Assembly (NCBI GenBank): GCA_017307355.1
Contig: JAFKFG010000022.1
Location: forward strand, 33,697 to 97,696
From: Alphaproteobacteria bacterium
Lineage (GTDB): Bacteria; Pseudomonadota; Alphaproteobacteria; Micropepsales; Micropepsaceae
Reading direction: 5' to 3'
Length of the DNA: 64,000 nucleotides
Position 1 is the first letter of the stretch. Each line of letters starts with the position of its first letter. Below, in pieces: positions 19,190-30,006 of the stretch. Position numbers and translations under genes: made by a program. The notes under the pieces are model-generated. The model did no database searches and had not been told where the DNA came from. It saw only the letters and a list, made by a program, of their open reading frames with translations.

Positions 19190-20716
19190 ATGCAGCGCGC
19201 CTTGAATGTCACCCGCGAACGTTTCGCCGACTGGTACCAGGCGGTGGTGCGCGACGCCGATATGGCCGAATCCAGCCCCGTGCGCGGCGCCATGGTGATC
19301 AAGCCCTGGGGCTATGGCGTGTGGGAACTGATCCAGCAGGAACTGGACCGCCGCATCAAGGCGACCGGCCATGAGAATTGCTATTTCCCGCTTTTCATTC
19401 CCCTCTCCTTCATCGCCAAGGAAGCCGATCATGTGGACGGCTTCGCCAAGGAAATGGCGGTCGTCACCCATCACCGCCTGAAGCAGATCGACGGCAAACT
19501 GGTGCCCGATCCCGAAGCCAAGCTGGAAGAGCCGCTGGTGGTGCGCCCCACATCCGAGACCATCATCGGCGACGCCTTCTCGCGCTGGATCAGAAGTCAC
19601 CGCGACCTTCCGATGCTGATCAATCAATGGGCCAATGTGGTGCGTTGGGAAATGCGGCCGCGCCTGTTCCTGCGCACCACCGAATTCCTCTGGCAGGAGG
19701 GCCATACCGCCCACGCCACCGAAGCCGAAGCGGTGGAAGAAACGCGGCGGATGCTGGAAGTCTATCGCGCCTTCGCCGAGGACGTGCTGGCGATGCCGGT
19801 GATCGCGGGCGAGAAGCCGGAGAATGAGCGTTTCCCCGGCGCGGTGAACACCTATTCCATCGAAGCGATGATGCAGGACGGCAAGGCATTGCAGGCCGGG
19901 ACCTCGCACTTCCTGGGCACGCATTTCGCCGAAGCGCAGAACATCAAATTCCAGGACGATGCCGGCGCGCTCAGCTTCTGCAATACCACCAGCTGGGGCG
20001 TTTCCACCCGCCTGATCGGCGGGGTGATCATGACTCATGGCGACGATGACGGATTGCGCCTGCCGCCCGCCATCGCGCCCCGCCAGATCGTGGTGGTGCC
20101 GATGCTGCGCGACAAGCCGGAAGACGCCGAAGTGCTCGCCTATTGCGAAAATCTGGTGAAGGCCTTGTCGGGCATGACCGCGTTCGGCCAACCGGTGCGC
20201 GCCTTGCTGGACACCAAGAAGATCAAGTCGGCGGAGAAGCGCTGGAACTGGGTGCGGCGCGGCGCGCCCCTGATCGTGGAGATCGGGCCCCGCGATGCCG
20301 CGGCCGGGAACGTCACGTACATGCGCCGCGACGACCTGCGCGACGGCGACAAGGTGAAATCCATCGCCAAGCCCCGTGTCGATTTCGTGGAAGGCGCGGT
20401 GCAACTCCTGGCGGAAATCCAGGCGGGTCTTTATGCCGACGCCAAGGCGCGGCTGGACGGCAACATCAAATCGGGCATCACCAGCTTCGACGCCATGGCC
20501 GCCTATTTCGGCGAGGACGACGACAGCTTCAAAGGCTGGGTCCGCGTGGCCTGGTCGCGGCCCACGGGCGCGGCGCTGGACGCGGTGGAGCAGAAGCTCA
20601 AGGCGCTCAAGCTCACCATCCGCAACGCGCCGGAAGGCCAGCCCGAAACCTTCGGGACCTGCATCTTCACCGGCGCGCCGGGCGTGGAAGAAATCCTGAT
20701 CGGCCGGGCTTACTGA
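19190..20716 (+). CDS. proS: Prolyl-tRNA synthetase, archaeal/eukaryotic (type 3) form
   Basis: ProS charges tRNA-Pro. The N-terminal 'FADWYQAVVRDADMAESSPVRGAMVIKPWGYGVWE', motif 2 region 'RWEMRPRLFLRTTEFLWQEGHTAHAT' (from about residue 150), 'AGTSHFLGTHFAEAQNIKF' and a protein ending in a C-terminal Tyr are features of the archaeal/eukaryotic type. Alphaproteobacteria usually carry a shorter bacterial type 2 ProS at this conserved location. The ATG at 19190 gives 508 residues. It follows the MFS gene by 31 bases and precedes a convergent small gene. Confidence 0.95.
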   Translation: MQRALNVTRERFADWYQAVVRDADMAESSPVRGAMVIKPWGYGVWELIQQELDRRIKATGHENCYFPLFIPLSFIAKEADHVDGFAKEMAVVTHHRLKQIDGKLVPDPEAKLEEPLVVRPTSETIIGDAFSRWIRSHRDLPMLINQWANVVRWEMRPRLFLRTTEFLWQEGHTAHATEAEAVEETRRMLEVYRAFAEDVLAMPVIAGEKPENERFPGAVNTYSIEAMMQDGKALQAGTSHFLGTHFAEAQNIKFQDDAGALSFCNTTSWGVSTRLIGGVIMTHGDDDGLRLPPAIAPRQIVVVPMLRDKPEDAEVLAYCENLVKALSGMTAFGQPVRALLDTKKIKSAEKRWNWVRRGAPLIVEIGPRDAAAGNVTYMRRDDLRDGDKVKSIAKPRVDFVEGAVQLLAEIQAGLYADAKARLDGNIKSGITSFDAMAAYFGEDDDSFKGWVRVAWSRPTGAALDAVEQKLKALKLTIRNAPEGQPETFGTCIFTGAPGVEEILIGRAY

Positions 20717-20722
20717 GCGGGC

Positions 20723-21097
20723 TCAGCGGCGCGCGGGAAGACACCCGGGCGGCGGATTGAGGATCGGATCCAGCGTGCGCCCGTCGATGGCGACGACCGG
20801 AGCCTCCCCCGGCCGGCCATGACGTCCTTGCTTTGCCAGGGGGACCAGAACCCCGTCCGGAACCGGATTTCTGCGCCCGGCCAGGTCTGCCGGGGGCACC
20901 GGATTGCCGTTCACATCGACCCCGGGCACGTAATCCGGGCTTGCCGGACGCGGATCGCAGGGGCCGGGGGCACCGTCATGCAGCAGCGGTTCGGGCGTGC
21001 CACGGCTCATGATCCCGGCATGCGCCGCGACGGGCGTCACCAGGATCATCCAGGCCAGGGCATGGACAATTTTGTAATTTTGTTGCGCTTGTTGCAC
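20723..21097 (-). CDS. Small secreted Pro/Gly-rich hypothetical protein
   Basis: No family is recognised. The GTG start at 21097 gives 124 residues with a convincing signal peptide: a Lys in the n-region, the hydrophobic core 'IVHALAWMILVTPVA', and cleavage after AHA (about residue 27). The mature part is rich in Pro, Gly, Asp and Val and has two cysteines, so it may be a loose periplasmic or surface protein. An in-frame ATG at 21241 would bury the signal peptide and run through the facing promoter region. It converges on proS with six bases between stops. Confidence 0.5.
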   Translation of the reverse strand: MQQAQQNYKIVHALAWMILVTPVAAHAGIMSRGTPEPLLHDGAPGPCDPRPASPDYVPGVDVNGNPVPPADLAGRRNPVPDGVLVPLAKQGRHGRPGEAPVVAIDGRTLDPILNPPPGCLPARR

Positions 21098-21099
21098 CG

Positions 21100-21119
21100 C
21101 GAAATCTCTAGAAATTTCG
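21100..21119. repeat. 20-base near-perfect palindrome in divergent promoter region
   Basis: CGAAATCTCTAGAAATTTCG equals its reverse complement except at two positions. It lies between the start of the minus-strand secreted protein gene and the small plus-strand gene, and it overlaps a possible -10 TCTAGA (21107-21112, with -35 TTGCGC at 21083-21088, 18 bases apart). Position and symmetry suggest an operator for a dimeric regulator of both units. Confidence 0.45.
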
Positions 21120-21127
21120 TGACAGAA

Positions 21128-21220
21128 ATGGCGAACCACAGTATCTACGACGGCATTAAAGAACTCGCTAAAGCGGGTCGTCGCGAAGAGCGGCCAAGTT
21201 CGGGGAAGAATTCGCCTTGA
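21128..21220 (+). CDS. Tiny hypothetical protein (30 residues) or small RNA
   Basis: The reading frame starts at ATG 21128, or three codons earlier at GTG 21119, which would be almost leaderless from the possible promoter described at 21083-21112. It encodes a basic, soluble peptide starting MANHSIYDGIKEL. A perfect rho-independent terminator lies 10 bases after the stop, so a transcript of about 130 bases is likely. Whether the product is a peptide or an RNA cannot be decided from sequence alone. There is no recognisable family and no clear ribosome site. Confidence 0.4.
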   Translation: MANHSIYDGIKELAKAGRREERPSSGKNSP

Positions 21221-21230
21221 GGGCGGCAAA

Positions 21231-21255
21231 GGCCGGAGCAAGCTCCGGCCTTTTT
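21231..21255 (+). terminator. Strong rho-independent terminator
   Basis: GGCCGGAGC and GCTCCGGCC pair perfectly over nine bases around a two-base centre and are followed by TTTTT on the plus strand. It ends the small plus-strand unit. The facing DUF1467 gene ends only five bases beyond, so it could also slow minus-strand transcription. Confidence 0.85.
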
Positions 21256-21259
21256 GCTT

Positions 21260-21486
21260 TTAGAGCTCGAGCCAGCCGAAGCCGATCGCGAAATAGAAAA
21301 TCACCCACAACACCGCCGCCACGCCCGTCGCCCAGATAGCCTTGCGCTTGAAATGCGGATTGAGCGGCGCGCCCGTTTCTGGGTCCACCTCGCCCAGGCC
21401 GATCGGCAACATGCAGAACAGCGCCAGGAACCACAGCACCGCATAGGCACTGAACAGCACCACATAATGCAGAAATCCGGGAATGG

Positions 21487-21490
<4 letters not shown>
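21260..21490 (-). CDS. DUF1467 family small membrane protein
   Basis: This is a 76-residue protein with two membrane helices (about residues 6-28 and 51-72) joined by a polar loop with 'PETGAPLNPHFKRKA', which is the DUF1467 pattern found almost only in alphaproteobacteria. Function unknown. The ATG at 21490 overlaps the epimerase stop (ATGA), and DUF1467 is commonly the gene after mce. It is the last gene of the long nuo-birA-coaX-rnj-mce unit. Confidence 0.9.
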
Positions 21491-21887
<397 letters not shown>

Positions 21888-21891
<4 letters not shown>

Positions 21892-23531
21892 AGCTCGATC
21901 ACCGTAACACGGGTGACCGGCTTTTTCCCCCAGGCATCCTGAGCGGCACGGCGGGCGGCGCGGCGCACCGTTTCGCGCAATTCCTCGGCGTCGCTCTTTT
22001 TGGGATTGTGCCGCCGCACGGTTTCATCGACCGCTTCGCGAACGGCGTCTTCCACCCTTTCCGGCATGCCTTCCGTGAGGAGGCCTGCTTCCGCCGCGAC
22101 CCGTCCTTTGCCATCCAGCACCAGGGTAACGGCGATCAGGCCGGCAAACCCCATCGCGCGCCGGGCCTTGGCCAGTCCCTCGCCCTCGGCGACCAAGATG
22201 CGGCCATCCATGTGCATGCGGCCGGACGGCACTTCGTCGATCAGTTCCGCATGTCCGGGCGCCAGCCGGTAGAGCTGGCCATTGGCGGGCACCAGCGCCT
22301 CGGGCACCTGCAATGATTTGGCCAGCCGCGCATGCTCGGCCATGTGCCGAAGCTCGCCATGAACCGGGACGGCGATCTTGGGCCGGGTCCAGCGATACAT
22401 CTGCGCCAATTCTTCCCGCGCGGGATGGCCGGAGACGTGCACGAAATGATCTTCCGCCGTCAGCACTTCCACGCCCAGTGCCGCGAGCTTGTTGTGCAAT
22501 TCGAAGATCGGCAAATCGTTGCCCGGAATGATGCGGGACGAGAAGATCACCGTATCGCCCTTGCCCAGCTGCACGTCGCGATGATTGCCGTCGGCGATCC
22601 GGCCCAACGCGGCGCGCGGCTCGCCCTGGCTGCCGGTGACCAGATAGAGCACTTTGCGCGCGGGAAGGTCAGCGGCTTCGGCCGCATCCAGCATGGGCGC
22701 GAGATCCGCCAGATAGCCGCTCTCTTTTGCCGCGGCCACGATCTTGTGCATCGAGCGGCCGACCAGCGCCACTTTGCGTCCATTGGCGGCGGCGGCGCGC
22801 GCGACGCTGTCCAGGCGCGCGACATTCGAGGCGAAAGCCGTCACCGCCACGCGGCCTTTCAATCCGCCGATCAATGCCGTGAGGCCGTCGCGCACGTCCG
22901 CTTCGGAGCCGGAATGGCCAGGTACCAGCGCATTGGTGGAGTCGCAGACCAGCGCCAGTACGCCTTCATCGCCAAGCTTCTCGATGGCCGCCGTGTCCGT
23001 CACCTCGCCCAGCAGCGGATCGGGATCGATCTTCCAGTCCCCGGTATGCGCGATCACGCCCAAGGGCGTGCGGATCGCCAGAAGATTGGGCTCGAGAATG
23101 GAATGGGTGATGGAAATGAAATCGATCGCGAACGGTCCCAATGTCAGCGAACCGCCCACCGGCACGTCGCGCACGGGGGCGGTAACCCCGGCCTCCGCCA
23201 GCTTGCCTTCGATCAGCCGCGCGGTGAACGGGGTGGCGTAGATGGGGCATTTCAGCATCGGCCACAAAGGCGCGATGGCGCCGATATGATCCTCATGGGC
23301 ATGGGTGGCGACAATGCCCAGCACATTCTCCCGCTGCTCGGCCAGAAAGCAGATGTCAGGCAGAATGATGTCCACGCCCGGCACATGGCTTTCATTGCCG
23401 AAGGTGATGCCGCAATCCACCACGAGCCATTGGCGGCGGCTCGGCGGCCCGAAGCCGTACGCGTTGAAATTCATGCCGATCTCGCCCGACCCGCCCAGCG
23501 GCAGGAAGACGAGCTCTTCGCGCTTGCCCAT
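21888..23531 (-). CDS. rnj: Ribonuclease J
   Basis: RNase J is a metallo-beta-lactamase/beta-CASP RNase with 5'-3' exonuclease and endonuclease activity in rRNA maturation and mRNA turnover. The zinc motif 'ATHAHEDHIG', 'HTGDWKID' and the beta-CASP 'VSGHP' and 'PVHGE' motifs are intact, and a C-terminal domain of about 100 residues follows. The ATG at 23531 shares one base with the coaX stop (TGATG), giving 547 residues, the normal size. Confidence 0.96.
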
Positions 23532-24307
23532 CAGGCCCGCTTCGCGTTGCGGGCGTGAATGAGCATCAGGCCGCGAATGGTGAGATCCGGATCGACATGT
23601 TCGATGGCGGGAATGTCGGGGCGGAAGAGATGCGAAAGCCCACCCGTGGCCACCACGGTCATGGGCTTGCCATACTCGGCCTTGATGCGGGCGATCAGTC
23701 CGTCGATCAGGCCGACATAGCCCCAATAGACGCCGGACTGCATCGCCGCCACCGTGTTGCGCCCGATCACGTCGGGCGCCCGGCGGATGGCCACGCGCGG
23801 CAGAAGCGCGGCTGCCTGGTGCAAGGCTTCGATGGAGAGATTGGCGCCCGGCGCGATCAAACTTCCGTCGAAATCGCCATTCTCCGCCACGATATCAAAA
23901 TTGGTGGCGGTGCCGAAATCCACCACGATCACCGCGCCCTTATAGCGTTCATGCGCCGCCACCGTGTTGCACAGACGGTCGGCGCCCACCGATTGCGGCG
24001 CGTCGGTATTGATCTTCATGCCCAGATCGACGGCGGGATCGCCCACGATCAGAGGCTCGCATTTCAGATAGGTCCGGCAAAGGGCCCGAAGATCGAACAG
24101 CACCGCCGGCACCACCGTGGCGATGATCGCGTCACTGAGATCGACGAAGGAAAGGCCTTCCAGACTCAAAAGCTGGTTCAGCCAGACCGCATATTCGTCG
24201 GAGGTGCGCTGGGAATTGGTCACCGCCCGCCATTGGGCGCGCTGCTTGTCGCCGTCATAGACGGCGAAGACGATGTTGGTGTTGCCGGCATCTATCGCGA
24301 GCAGCAT
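23531..24307 (-). CDS. coaX: Type III pantothenate kinase
   Basis: CoaX catalyses the first step of coenzyme A synthesis and is not inhibited by CoA. The ASKHA-fold phosphate motif DAGNTN is at residues 6-11. The pantothenate site 'GADRLCNTVAA' and 'VVDFGTATNFDIV' are present. It has 258 residues. It lies three bases after birA; the birA-coaX-rnj order downstream of nuoN is a conserved alphaproteobacterial arrangement. Confidence 0.96.
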   Translation of the reverse strand: MLLAIDAGNTNIVFAVYDGDKQRAQWRAVTNSQRTSDEYAVWLNQLLSLEGLSFVDLSDAIIATVVPAVLFDLRALCRTYLKCEPLIVGDPAVDLGMKINTDAPQSVGADRLCNTVAAHERYKGAVIVVDFGTATNFDIVAENGDFDGSLIAPGANLSIEALHQAAALLPRVAIRRAPDVIGRNTVAAMQSGVYWGYVGLIDGLIARIKAEYGKPMTVVATGGLSHLFRPDIPAIEHVDPDLTIRGLMLIHARNAKRA

Positions 24308-24310
24308 CGG

Positions 24311-25045
24311 TCACCTGAAAAAAATGTCGGCGGCGGGCAATACACTGGCGCGCCCGAAGCCTTCGTTGAGCAAAAGCGCCCCATTTTCGTCAATGCCTTC
24401 AAACGTGCCGGACCGTTCTTCGGTCGCCAGCCGCGCCCGGATGCGCGTGCCCAGGCCCATCGCGCGGGCCAGCCACGCCTCCCGGATCGCCTCGAAGCCC
24501 TGGGTCCGCCAGACCTCATACCATTTGGCGAATTCCGCCGCGAGCGCGGCCAGCGCTTCGTCCGCGCTGGGCACGGTCTTGCGCAAGGCGGCCAGCGAGG
24601 TGGCCGGGAATTCGGTGCCTTCCGGATGATGCGCCAGGTTCATGCCGATGCCGATGGCAAGCGCCGGCGCCGGTCCGTTCGCGGTTTCCAGCAGGATGCC
24701 CGCCAGCTTCTTGCCGTCCGCCAGCACGTCGTTGGGCCATTTCAGCGCCACGCGCGCTTCGGGAGCAAAGCCGGCCGCGGCATCGGCCGCGGCAACGGCG
24801 ATGACGAAAGACAATTGAGCCCATTCGCCCTGAGGCCGCGATGGACGCAGCAGCAGGGTCGCGGCCAGGTTGCCGCCCGCCATCTCCCAGGGCCGCCCGC
24901 GCCGCCCGCGTCCGGCGGTCTGGCGCAGCGCCGTCAGCCATAGAGGTCCGACTTCGCCGGCCGCAGCGAGCCGGCGCGCCTCTTCGTTGGTGGAATCGAT
25001 TTCGTCGTACCGCTTGAGGCCATAGCCCTGCGGCCAGTCGGTCAA
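24311..25045 (-). CDS. birA: Biotin--[acetyl-CoA-carboxylase] ligase (monofunctional)
   Basis: This enzyme attaches biotin to carboxylases through biotinyl-5'-AMP. The 'STNEEARRLA' helix, the ATP/biotin loop 'TAGRGRRGRPWE', 'ALKWPNDVLADGKKLAGIL' and 'GIGMNL' are present. There is no N-terminal helix-turn-helix, so unlike E. coli BirA it is not a repressor. It has 244 residues. Its ATG overlaps the nuoN stop. Confidence 0.95.
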   Translation of the reverse strand: MTDWPQGYGLKRYDEIDSTNEEARRLAAAGEVGPLWLTALRQTAGRGRRGRPWEMAGGNLAATLLLRPSRPQGEWAQLSFVIAVAAADAAAGFAPEARVALKWPNDVLADGKKLAGILLETANGPAPALAIGIGMNLAHHPEGTEFPATSLAALRKTVPSADEALAALAAEFAKWYEVWRTQGFEAIREAWLARAMGLGTRIRARLATEERSGTFEGIDENGALLLNEGFGRASVLPAADIFFR

Positions 25046-26481
25046 GGCAGCAACGCTTTCGCGGCGACATCGGCGGCGGTGATCACCGGCGATGCCGCGA
25101 AGATGAAGAGCAGCGCCACCGCGCCCGAGACGATCAGGATCGCGCGCGAGCCCATCGCCATGTCCCCGTCCAGGGCGGGCGCCGGCTCGTCGAAATACAT
25201 GATCTTCACCAGGCGCAGATAATAAACCAGGCCTATGGCGCTGGCGAGCACGCCTAGGATCGCGGGCCAGATCAGCCCGGCCTGGATCGCCGCCAGGAAG
25301 ACATAGAATTTGGCGAAGAAACCGGCCAATGGCGGCAGGCCTGCAAGGCTGAGGAACAGCATGGAGAAGACCAGCCCCAGCTTGGGATTGGTGCGCGCCA
25401 GACCGGCGAGATCGGAAATGGCCTCGACCGGCTTTCCGCCGCGCCGCATCGCCTGGATGCAGGCGAAGACGCCCAGATTGGTGAAGACGTAGATCGCCAG
25501 ATAGATCAGGACACCGCGCACGCCCAAGGCGGTGCCCGCCGCCAGGCCCAGAAGCGCATAGCCCATGTGACCGATGGAGCTATAGGCCATCAGGCGCTTG
25601 ATGTTCTTCTGGCCCAGCGCCGCGACCGCGCCCAGCGCCATCGACAGGACGGAGATGACGATGATCACCTGCCGCCACTGCTCCAGGGCATGGGGGAACG
25701 GGATCAGAATGGCGCGCAGGAACAGACCCATCGCCGCGACCTTGGCGGCGGTGGCGAAATAGGCGGTGATCGGCGTGGGCGCGCCTTCATACACGTCCGG
25801 CGTCCACATATGGAACGGCACGGCCGAAACCTTGAAGGCCAGGCCCGAGATCAGGAACACCAGGCCGAAGATCAAACCGATGCCGGCGCCCGATTGGGCG
25901 ACCACATGGGCGACGGCGGAGAATTCCACCGACCCCGTGAAGCCGTAGATCATCGAGATGCCGTACAGCATCATGCCGGACGACAGGGCGCCCAGGACGA
26001 AATATTTGAGCCCCGCTTCGGTGGAGCGCAGATGGTCGCGGTTGAACGACGCCAGCACGTAGAGCGCCAGGGATTGCAGCTCCAGGCCCATATAAAGGGC
26101 GATGAAGCTTCCGGCCGAAACCATCAGCAGCATGCCCAGGGTGGCCAGCACCATCAGCACCGGCAGCTCGAAACGCGACATGGCGGCGGGCGCGAAGAAT
26201 TCGTCAGCCAGCAGAATGCAAAGGGCTGCCCCCACCAAAATCAGGACCTTGGTGAAACGGGCAAAATCGTCGGCGACAAAAGCACCATGAAATGCCGTGG
26301 CATGACTGGGCACCGCCCAGATCGCTTCGGCACCCGCCATCACGAACAAAGCGATCGCGCCGAAGGAAATCGCGGGCGCGGTCTTTTCCCCGCCAATCGC
26401 GCCGATCAGCAGCAATGCCATCGCGCCCAGAGCCAGAACCAGCTCGGGCAAAAGGACCATGAGGTCGGCCTGAAGAGTCAC
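25042..26481 (-). CDS. nuoN: NADH-quinone oxidoreductase subunit N
   Basis: NuoN is an antiporter-like proton-pumping membrane subunit of complex I with about 14 helices and 479 residues. The key charged residues are visible in '[14 protein letters not shown]' (helix 5 Glu) and '[25 protein letters not shown]' (helix 7 Lys), with a later '[12 protein letters not shown]'-like Lys. It overlaps nuoM and birA by four bases. Confidence 0.97.
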   Translation of the reverse strand: MTLQADLMVLLPELVLALGAMALLLIGAIGGEKTAPAISFGAIALFVMAGAEAIWAVPSHATAFHGAFVADDFARFTKVLILVGAALCILLADEFFAPAAMSRFELPVLMVLATLGMLLMVSAGSFIALYMGLELQSLALYVLASFNRDHLRSTEAGLKYFVLGALSSGMMLYGISMIYGFTGSVEFSAVAHVVAQSGAGIGLIFGLVFLISGLAFKVSAVPFHMWTPDVYEGAPTPITAYFATAAKVAAMGLFLRAILIPFPHALEQWRQVIIVISVLSMALGAVAALGQKNIKRLMAYSSIGHMGYALLGLAAGTALGVRGVLIYLAIYVFTNLGVFACIQAMRRGGKPVEAISDLAGLARTNPKLGLVFSMLFLSLAGLPPLAGFFAKFYVFLAAIQAGLIWPAILGVLASAIGLVYYLRLVKIMYFDEPAPALDGDMAMGSRAILIVSGAVALLFIFAASPVITAADVAAKALLP

Positions 26482-28022
26482 TGTCCCGTCCCCTTTTCCG
26501 CCGCCGCCAGCTTGTCGCCGGCAGCCTGCGCGAGCGCGCCGTGATTTGCATGATCCAATGCCAGCGACGCCTTGCTGTCGGTGATCAGCTTGGCCACCGA
26601 CGGCGTAGTGACGTCGAACACCGGCTTCGGATAGAAGCCCAGCGCGATGGTGATCACCACCAGCGGCGCCAGGATGGCGACTTCACGCGCCGTCAGGTCT
26701 TGGATGGTCTGCAAGGTCGGCTTGACCAGGGCGCCGAAGATAATGCGACGGTAGAGGAAAAGCGCATAAGCCGCTGAAAGGATTACACCTGTGGCCGCGA
26801 AGATCGCGATCCAGCTGTTGTGGATGTAGGCGCCCAGCATGGTGAGGAATTCACCGATGAACCCCGAGGTGCCCGGCAGACCGACATTGGCCAAGGTGAA
26901 GACCATGAAGCAGGCGGCATAGAGCGGCATGCGATTGACCAGGCCGCCATAGGCCGCGATCTCACGAGTATGCATCCGGTCATAGACCACGCCCACACAA
27001 AGGAAGAGCGCGCCCGACACCACGCCATGGCTGAGCATCTGGAAGATGCCGCCCTCCACGCCTTGATGGGTCAGGGTGAAGATGCCCATGGTGACAAAGC
27101 CCATATGGGCGACGGAGGAATAAGCGATCAGCTTCTTCATGTCCTCCTGCGCCAGGGCCACCAGCGAGGTGTAGATGATCGCCACCACCGACATGGTGAA
27201 GACCAGCGGCGCGAACATCTCCGAAGCGGACGGGAACATGGGCAGCGAGAAGCGCAGGAAGCCGTAGCCGCCCATCTTCAACAGGATGCCGGCCAGGATG
27301 ACGGAACCGGCGGTGGGCGCTTCCACATGCGCGTCGGGAAGCCAGGTATGGACCGGCCACATCGGCATCTTGACCGCGAAGCTGGCGAAGAAGGCCAGCC
27401 ATAGCCAAGTCTGCATCTGCGGCGGGAAATGCGGATTGGCGAGCAGCGCCGCAATGTCGGTGGTGCCGGTGTACCAATACATGCTCATGATCGCGAGCAG
27501 CATCAGCACCGAGCCGACAAAGGTATAGAGGAAGAATTTGAAGCTGGCATAGACGCGCCGCTTGCCGCCCCAGATCCCGATGATCAGGAACATCGGGATC
27601 AGGCCGCCCTCGAACAGCACATAGAAGAGCACCAGATCCAGCGCGCAGAACACGCCGATCATCATGGTTTCCAGCACCAGGAAGGCGATCATGTATTCGG
27701 CGACCCGGGTCTGGACGGATTCCCAGCTGGCGGCGATGCAGAACGGCATCAGGCCCGCGGTGAGAACCACGAACAGCATCGAAATGCCGTCCACGCCCAT
27801 GTGATAGGAGATGCCGCCACCCAGCCAGTCCATCTTCTCGACCAGCTGGAAGCCCGGGTTATGCGGATCGAACGCCGCCCACACCATCAGCGACAGGGCG
27901 AATGTGACGATGGTGGTGCCGAGCGCGATCCAGCGGGCCGCATCGGGCCGCGGCATCGCCAAAATCAGCGCCGCGCCGACCAGCGGCACGAAAGTGACCA
28001 GACTGAGAAGCGGAAGGCTCAC
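26478..28022 (-). CDS. nuoM: NADH-quinone oxidoreductase subunit M
   Basis: NuoM is the second antiporter-like subunit of complex I, 514 residues and about 14 helices. The pumping Glu is in '[21 protein letters not shown]', the Lys in '[23 protein letters not shown]', and the second-half Lys in '[19 protein letters not shown]'. A polar tail of about 40 residues follows the last helix. It overlaps nuoL and nuoN by four bases, consistent with coupled synthesis. Confidence 0.97.
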   Translation of the reverse strand: MSLPLLSLVTFVPLVGAALILAMPRPDAARWIALGTTIVTFALSLMVWAAFDPHNPGFQLVEKMDWLGGGISYHMGVDGISMLFVVLTAGLMPFCIAASWESVQTRVAEYMIAFLVLETMMIGVFCALDLVLFYVLFEGGLIPMFLIIGIWGGKRRVYASFKFFLYTFVGSVLMLLAIMSMYWYTGTTDIAALLANPHFPPQMQTWLWLAFFASFAVKMPMWPVHTWLPDAHVEAPTAGSVILAGILLKMGGYGFLRFSLPMFPSASEMFAPLVFTMSVVAIIYTSLVALAQEDMKKLIAYSSVAHMGFVTMGIFTLTHQGVEGGIFQMLSHGVVSGALFLCVGVVYDRMHTREIAAYGGLVNRMPLYAACFMVFTLANVGLPGTSGFIGEFLTMLGAYIHNSWIAIFAATGVILSAAYALFLYRRIIFGALVKPTLQTIQDLTAREVAILAPLVVITIALGFYPKPVFDVTTPSVAKLITDSKASLALDHANHGALAQAAGDKLAAAEKGTGQ

Positions 28023-30004
28023 AGGGCACCTCCCAACGCCATGAACCAGGTCGCAAGCGCGACCACGCCCAAGAGCATCGCCAGGGCATAATGATAGATG
28101 TAACCGGATTGCAGCCGCACCGCGCCCCGCGCCGCATCCAGCACCCGCGCCGAAACGCCGTCCGGACCAAGCCCGTCGATCACCATGCCGTCACCCTTCT
28201 TCCACAGGAAACGGCCGATCCAGAAGGCCGGGCGTACGAACAGGAAATCGTACAGCTCGTCGAAATACCATTTGTTGTACAGGAAGACGTAGAGCATGCC
28301 GCGCTTGGCCGCGAGCTTCCGCGGCAGGTCGGGATGCAGGATGTAATAATAATAAGCGATCAGGAAGCCGATGATGGTGACGACCAGCGGTCCCATCTCC
28401 ACCCACACCGGCAGATGCCCCTCTTCGCCATTGCCCACGAACAGGGAGGCGCGCCAGAATTCGTGCGCCCCTTCGCCGATGAAGAAATGGGTGAAGGCCA
28501 TGCCCGCGAACACCGCGCCCAGTGCCAGCACCGCCAGCGGCACCAGCATCACCAGCGGCGATTCATGGACCTCTTCCAGCTTGGGCGCATGATGTTCGTC
28601 GTGACCATGCGCGTGGTGATCGCCATGCTGATGATCCAGCCCCCGATAGCGGCCATGGAAGGTCATCAGGAATTGGCGCCAGGAATAGAAGCTGGTCATG
28701 CCCGCCGACACCAGCAAGAGCGTGAAGGCATAAGAACCGATACCGGTATGAGCAGCGAAGGTGGAATTGATGATCGCGTCCTTGGAATAGAAACCCGCCA
28801 GGCCGATGCCCAGATAAGGAAGCCCCACCCCGGTCAGCGCCAGATTGCCGATCAGCATCATCGCCCAGGTGAAGGGGATCGCCTTCCAGAGGCCACCCAT
28901 TTTCCGCATGTCCTGCTCGTGATGCATCGAATGGATCACGGCACCGGCGCTGAGGAACAGCAGCGCCTTGAAGAAGGCATGGGTGAAAAGATGGAACATG
29001 GCGGCGTCATAGGCGGCGACGCCCGCCGCCGCGAACATGTAGCCCAGCTGCGAGCAGGTCGAATAGGCGATCACCCGCTTGATGTCGTTCTGGAACAGGC
29101 CCACCGAAGCGGCAAAGAAAGCCGTGGTGGCGCCGATGATCGTGACGAATTCGGCGGCATGGGGCGCCAGCTGGAACAAAGGCGAGCAGCGGCAGACCAG
29201 GAACACGCCCGCCGTCACCATGGTGGCGGCATGGATCAAGGCGGAAACGGGGGTCGGACCTTCCATCGCGTCCGGCAACCAGGTGTGCAGGCCCAGCTGG
29301 GCCGACTTGCCCATCGCGCCCACGAACAGAAGCAGGCAAAGGGTGGTGAGAATATCGACGCTGTGACCGGCGAAGATGAACTGCTTGCCGGCCATCGCCG
29401 GGGCGGCCTGGAACACCGCGTCGAAGTCCAGAGTCTTGAAGACGAAATAGATGCCGAAGATGCCCAGGGCGAAACCGAAATCGCCCACCCGGTTGACCAC
29501 AAAGGCCTTGATCGCTGCGGCGTTGGCGGATGGCTTGGTGTACCAGAAGCCGATCAGCAGATAGGAGGCCAGGCCCACCCCTTCCCAGCCGAAGAACAGC
29601 TGGAGGAAGTTGTTGGCCGTCACCAGCATCAGCATGGCGAAGGTGAAGAGCGACAGATACGAGAAGAACCGCGCCCGGTGCGGGTCTTCATGCATGTAGC
29701 CGATGGAATAAAGGTGAACCAGCGACGACACGCCAGTCACCACCACCAGCATCACCGCCGTGATGGTGTCGATCCGCACCGTCCAATCGATCGCGAAATC
29801 GCCCGAATGAATCCAGGGCAGGATCTGGATGATGTACTTATGGCCTTCCAGCGCCACATCGTTGAACGCCACCACCGACAGCGCCGCCGAAACGAACAAG
29901 AGGCCCGTGGTCACCAGCTCGCTGGCACGCGCGCCGATCACGCGGCCGAACAGGCCCGCGATGGCCGAGCCCAGGATGGGAAGGAATACGATGGCCGCGT
30001 ACAT
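28019..30004 (-). CDS. nuoL: NADH-quinone oxidoreductase subunit L
   Basis: NuoL is the distal proton-pumping subunit with about 16 helices and the long lateral helix at the C-terminus, 661 residues. '[19 protein letters not shown]' and '[32 protein letters not shown]' carry the conserved Glu and Lys. Residues about 455-471 form a loop very rich in His, Asp and Glu ([10 protein letters not shown]... pattern) between helices. It lies two bases after nuoK. Confidence 0.97.
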   Translation of the reverse strand: MYAAIVFLPILGSAIAGLFGRVIGARASELVTTGLLFVSAALSVVAFNDVALEGHKYIIQILPWIHSGDFAIDWTVRIDTITAVMLVVVTGVSSLVHLYSIGYMHEDPHRARFFSYLSLFTFAMLMLVTANNFLQLFFGWEGVGLASYLLIGFWYTKPSANAAAIKAFVVNRVGDFGFALGIFGIYFVFKTLDFDAVFQAAPAMAGKQFIFAGHSVDILTTLCLLLFVGAMGKSAQLGLHTWLPDAMEGPTPVSALIHAATMVTAGVFLVCRCSPLFQLAPHAAEFVTIIGATTAFFAASVGLFQNDIKRVIAYSTCSQLGYMFAAAGVAAYDAAMFHLFTHAFFKALLFLSAGAVIHSMHHEQDMRKMGGLWKAIPFTWAMMLIGNLALTGVGLPYLGIGLAGFYSKDAIINSTFAAHTGIGSYAFTLLLVSAGMTSFYSWRQFLMTFHGRYRGLDHQHGDHHAHGHDEHHAPKLEEVHESPLVMLVPLAVLALGAVFAGMAFTHFFIGEGAHEFWRASLFVGNGEEGHLPVWVEMGPLVVTIIGFLIAYYYYILHPDLPRKLAAKRGMLYVFLYNKWYFDELYDFLFVRPAFWIGRFLWKKGDGMVIDGLGPDGVSARVLDAARGAVRLQSGYIYHYALAMLLGVVALATWFMALGGAL

Positions 30005-30006
30005 GC

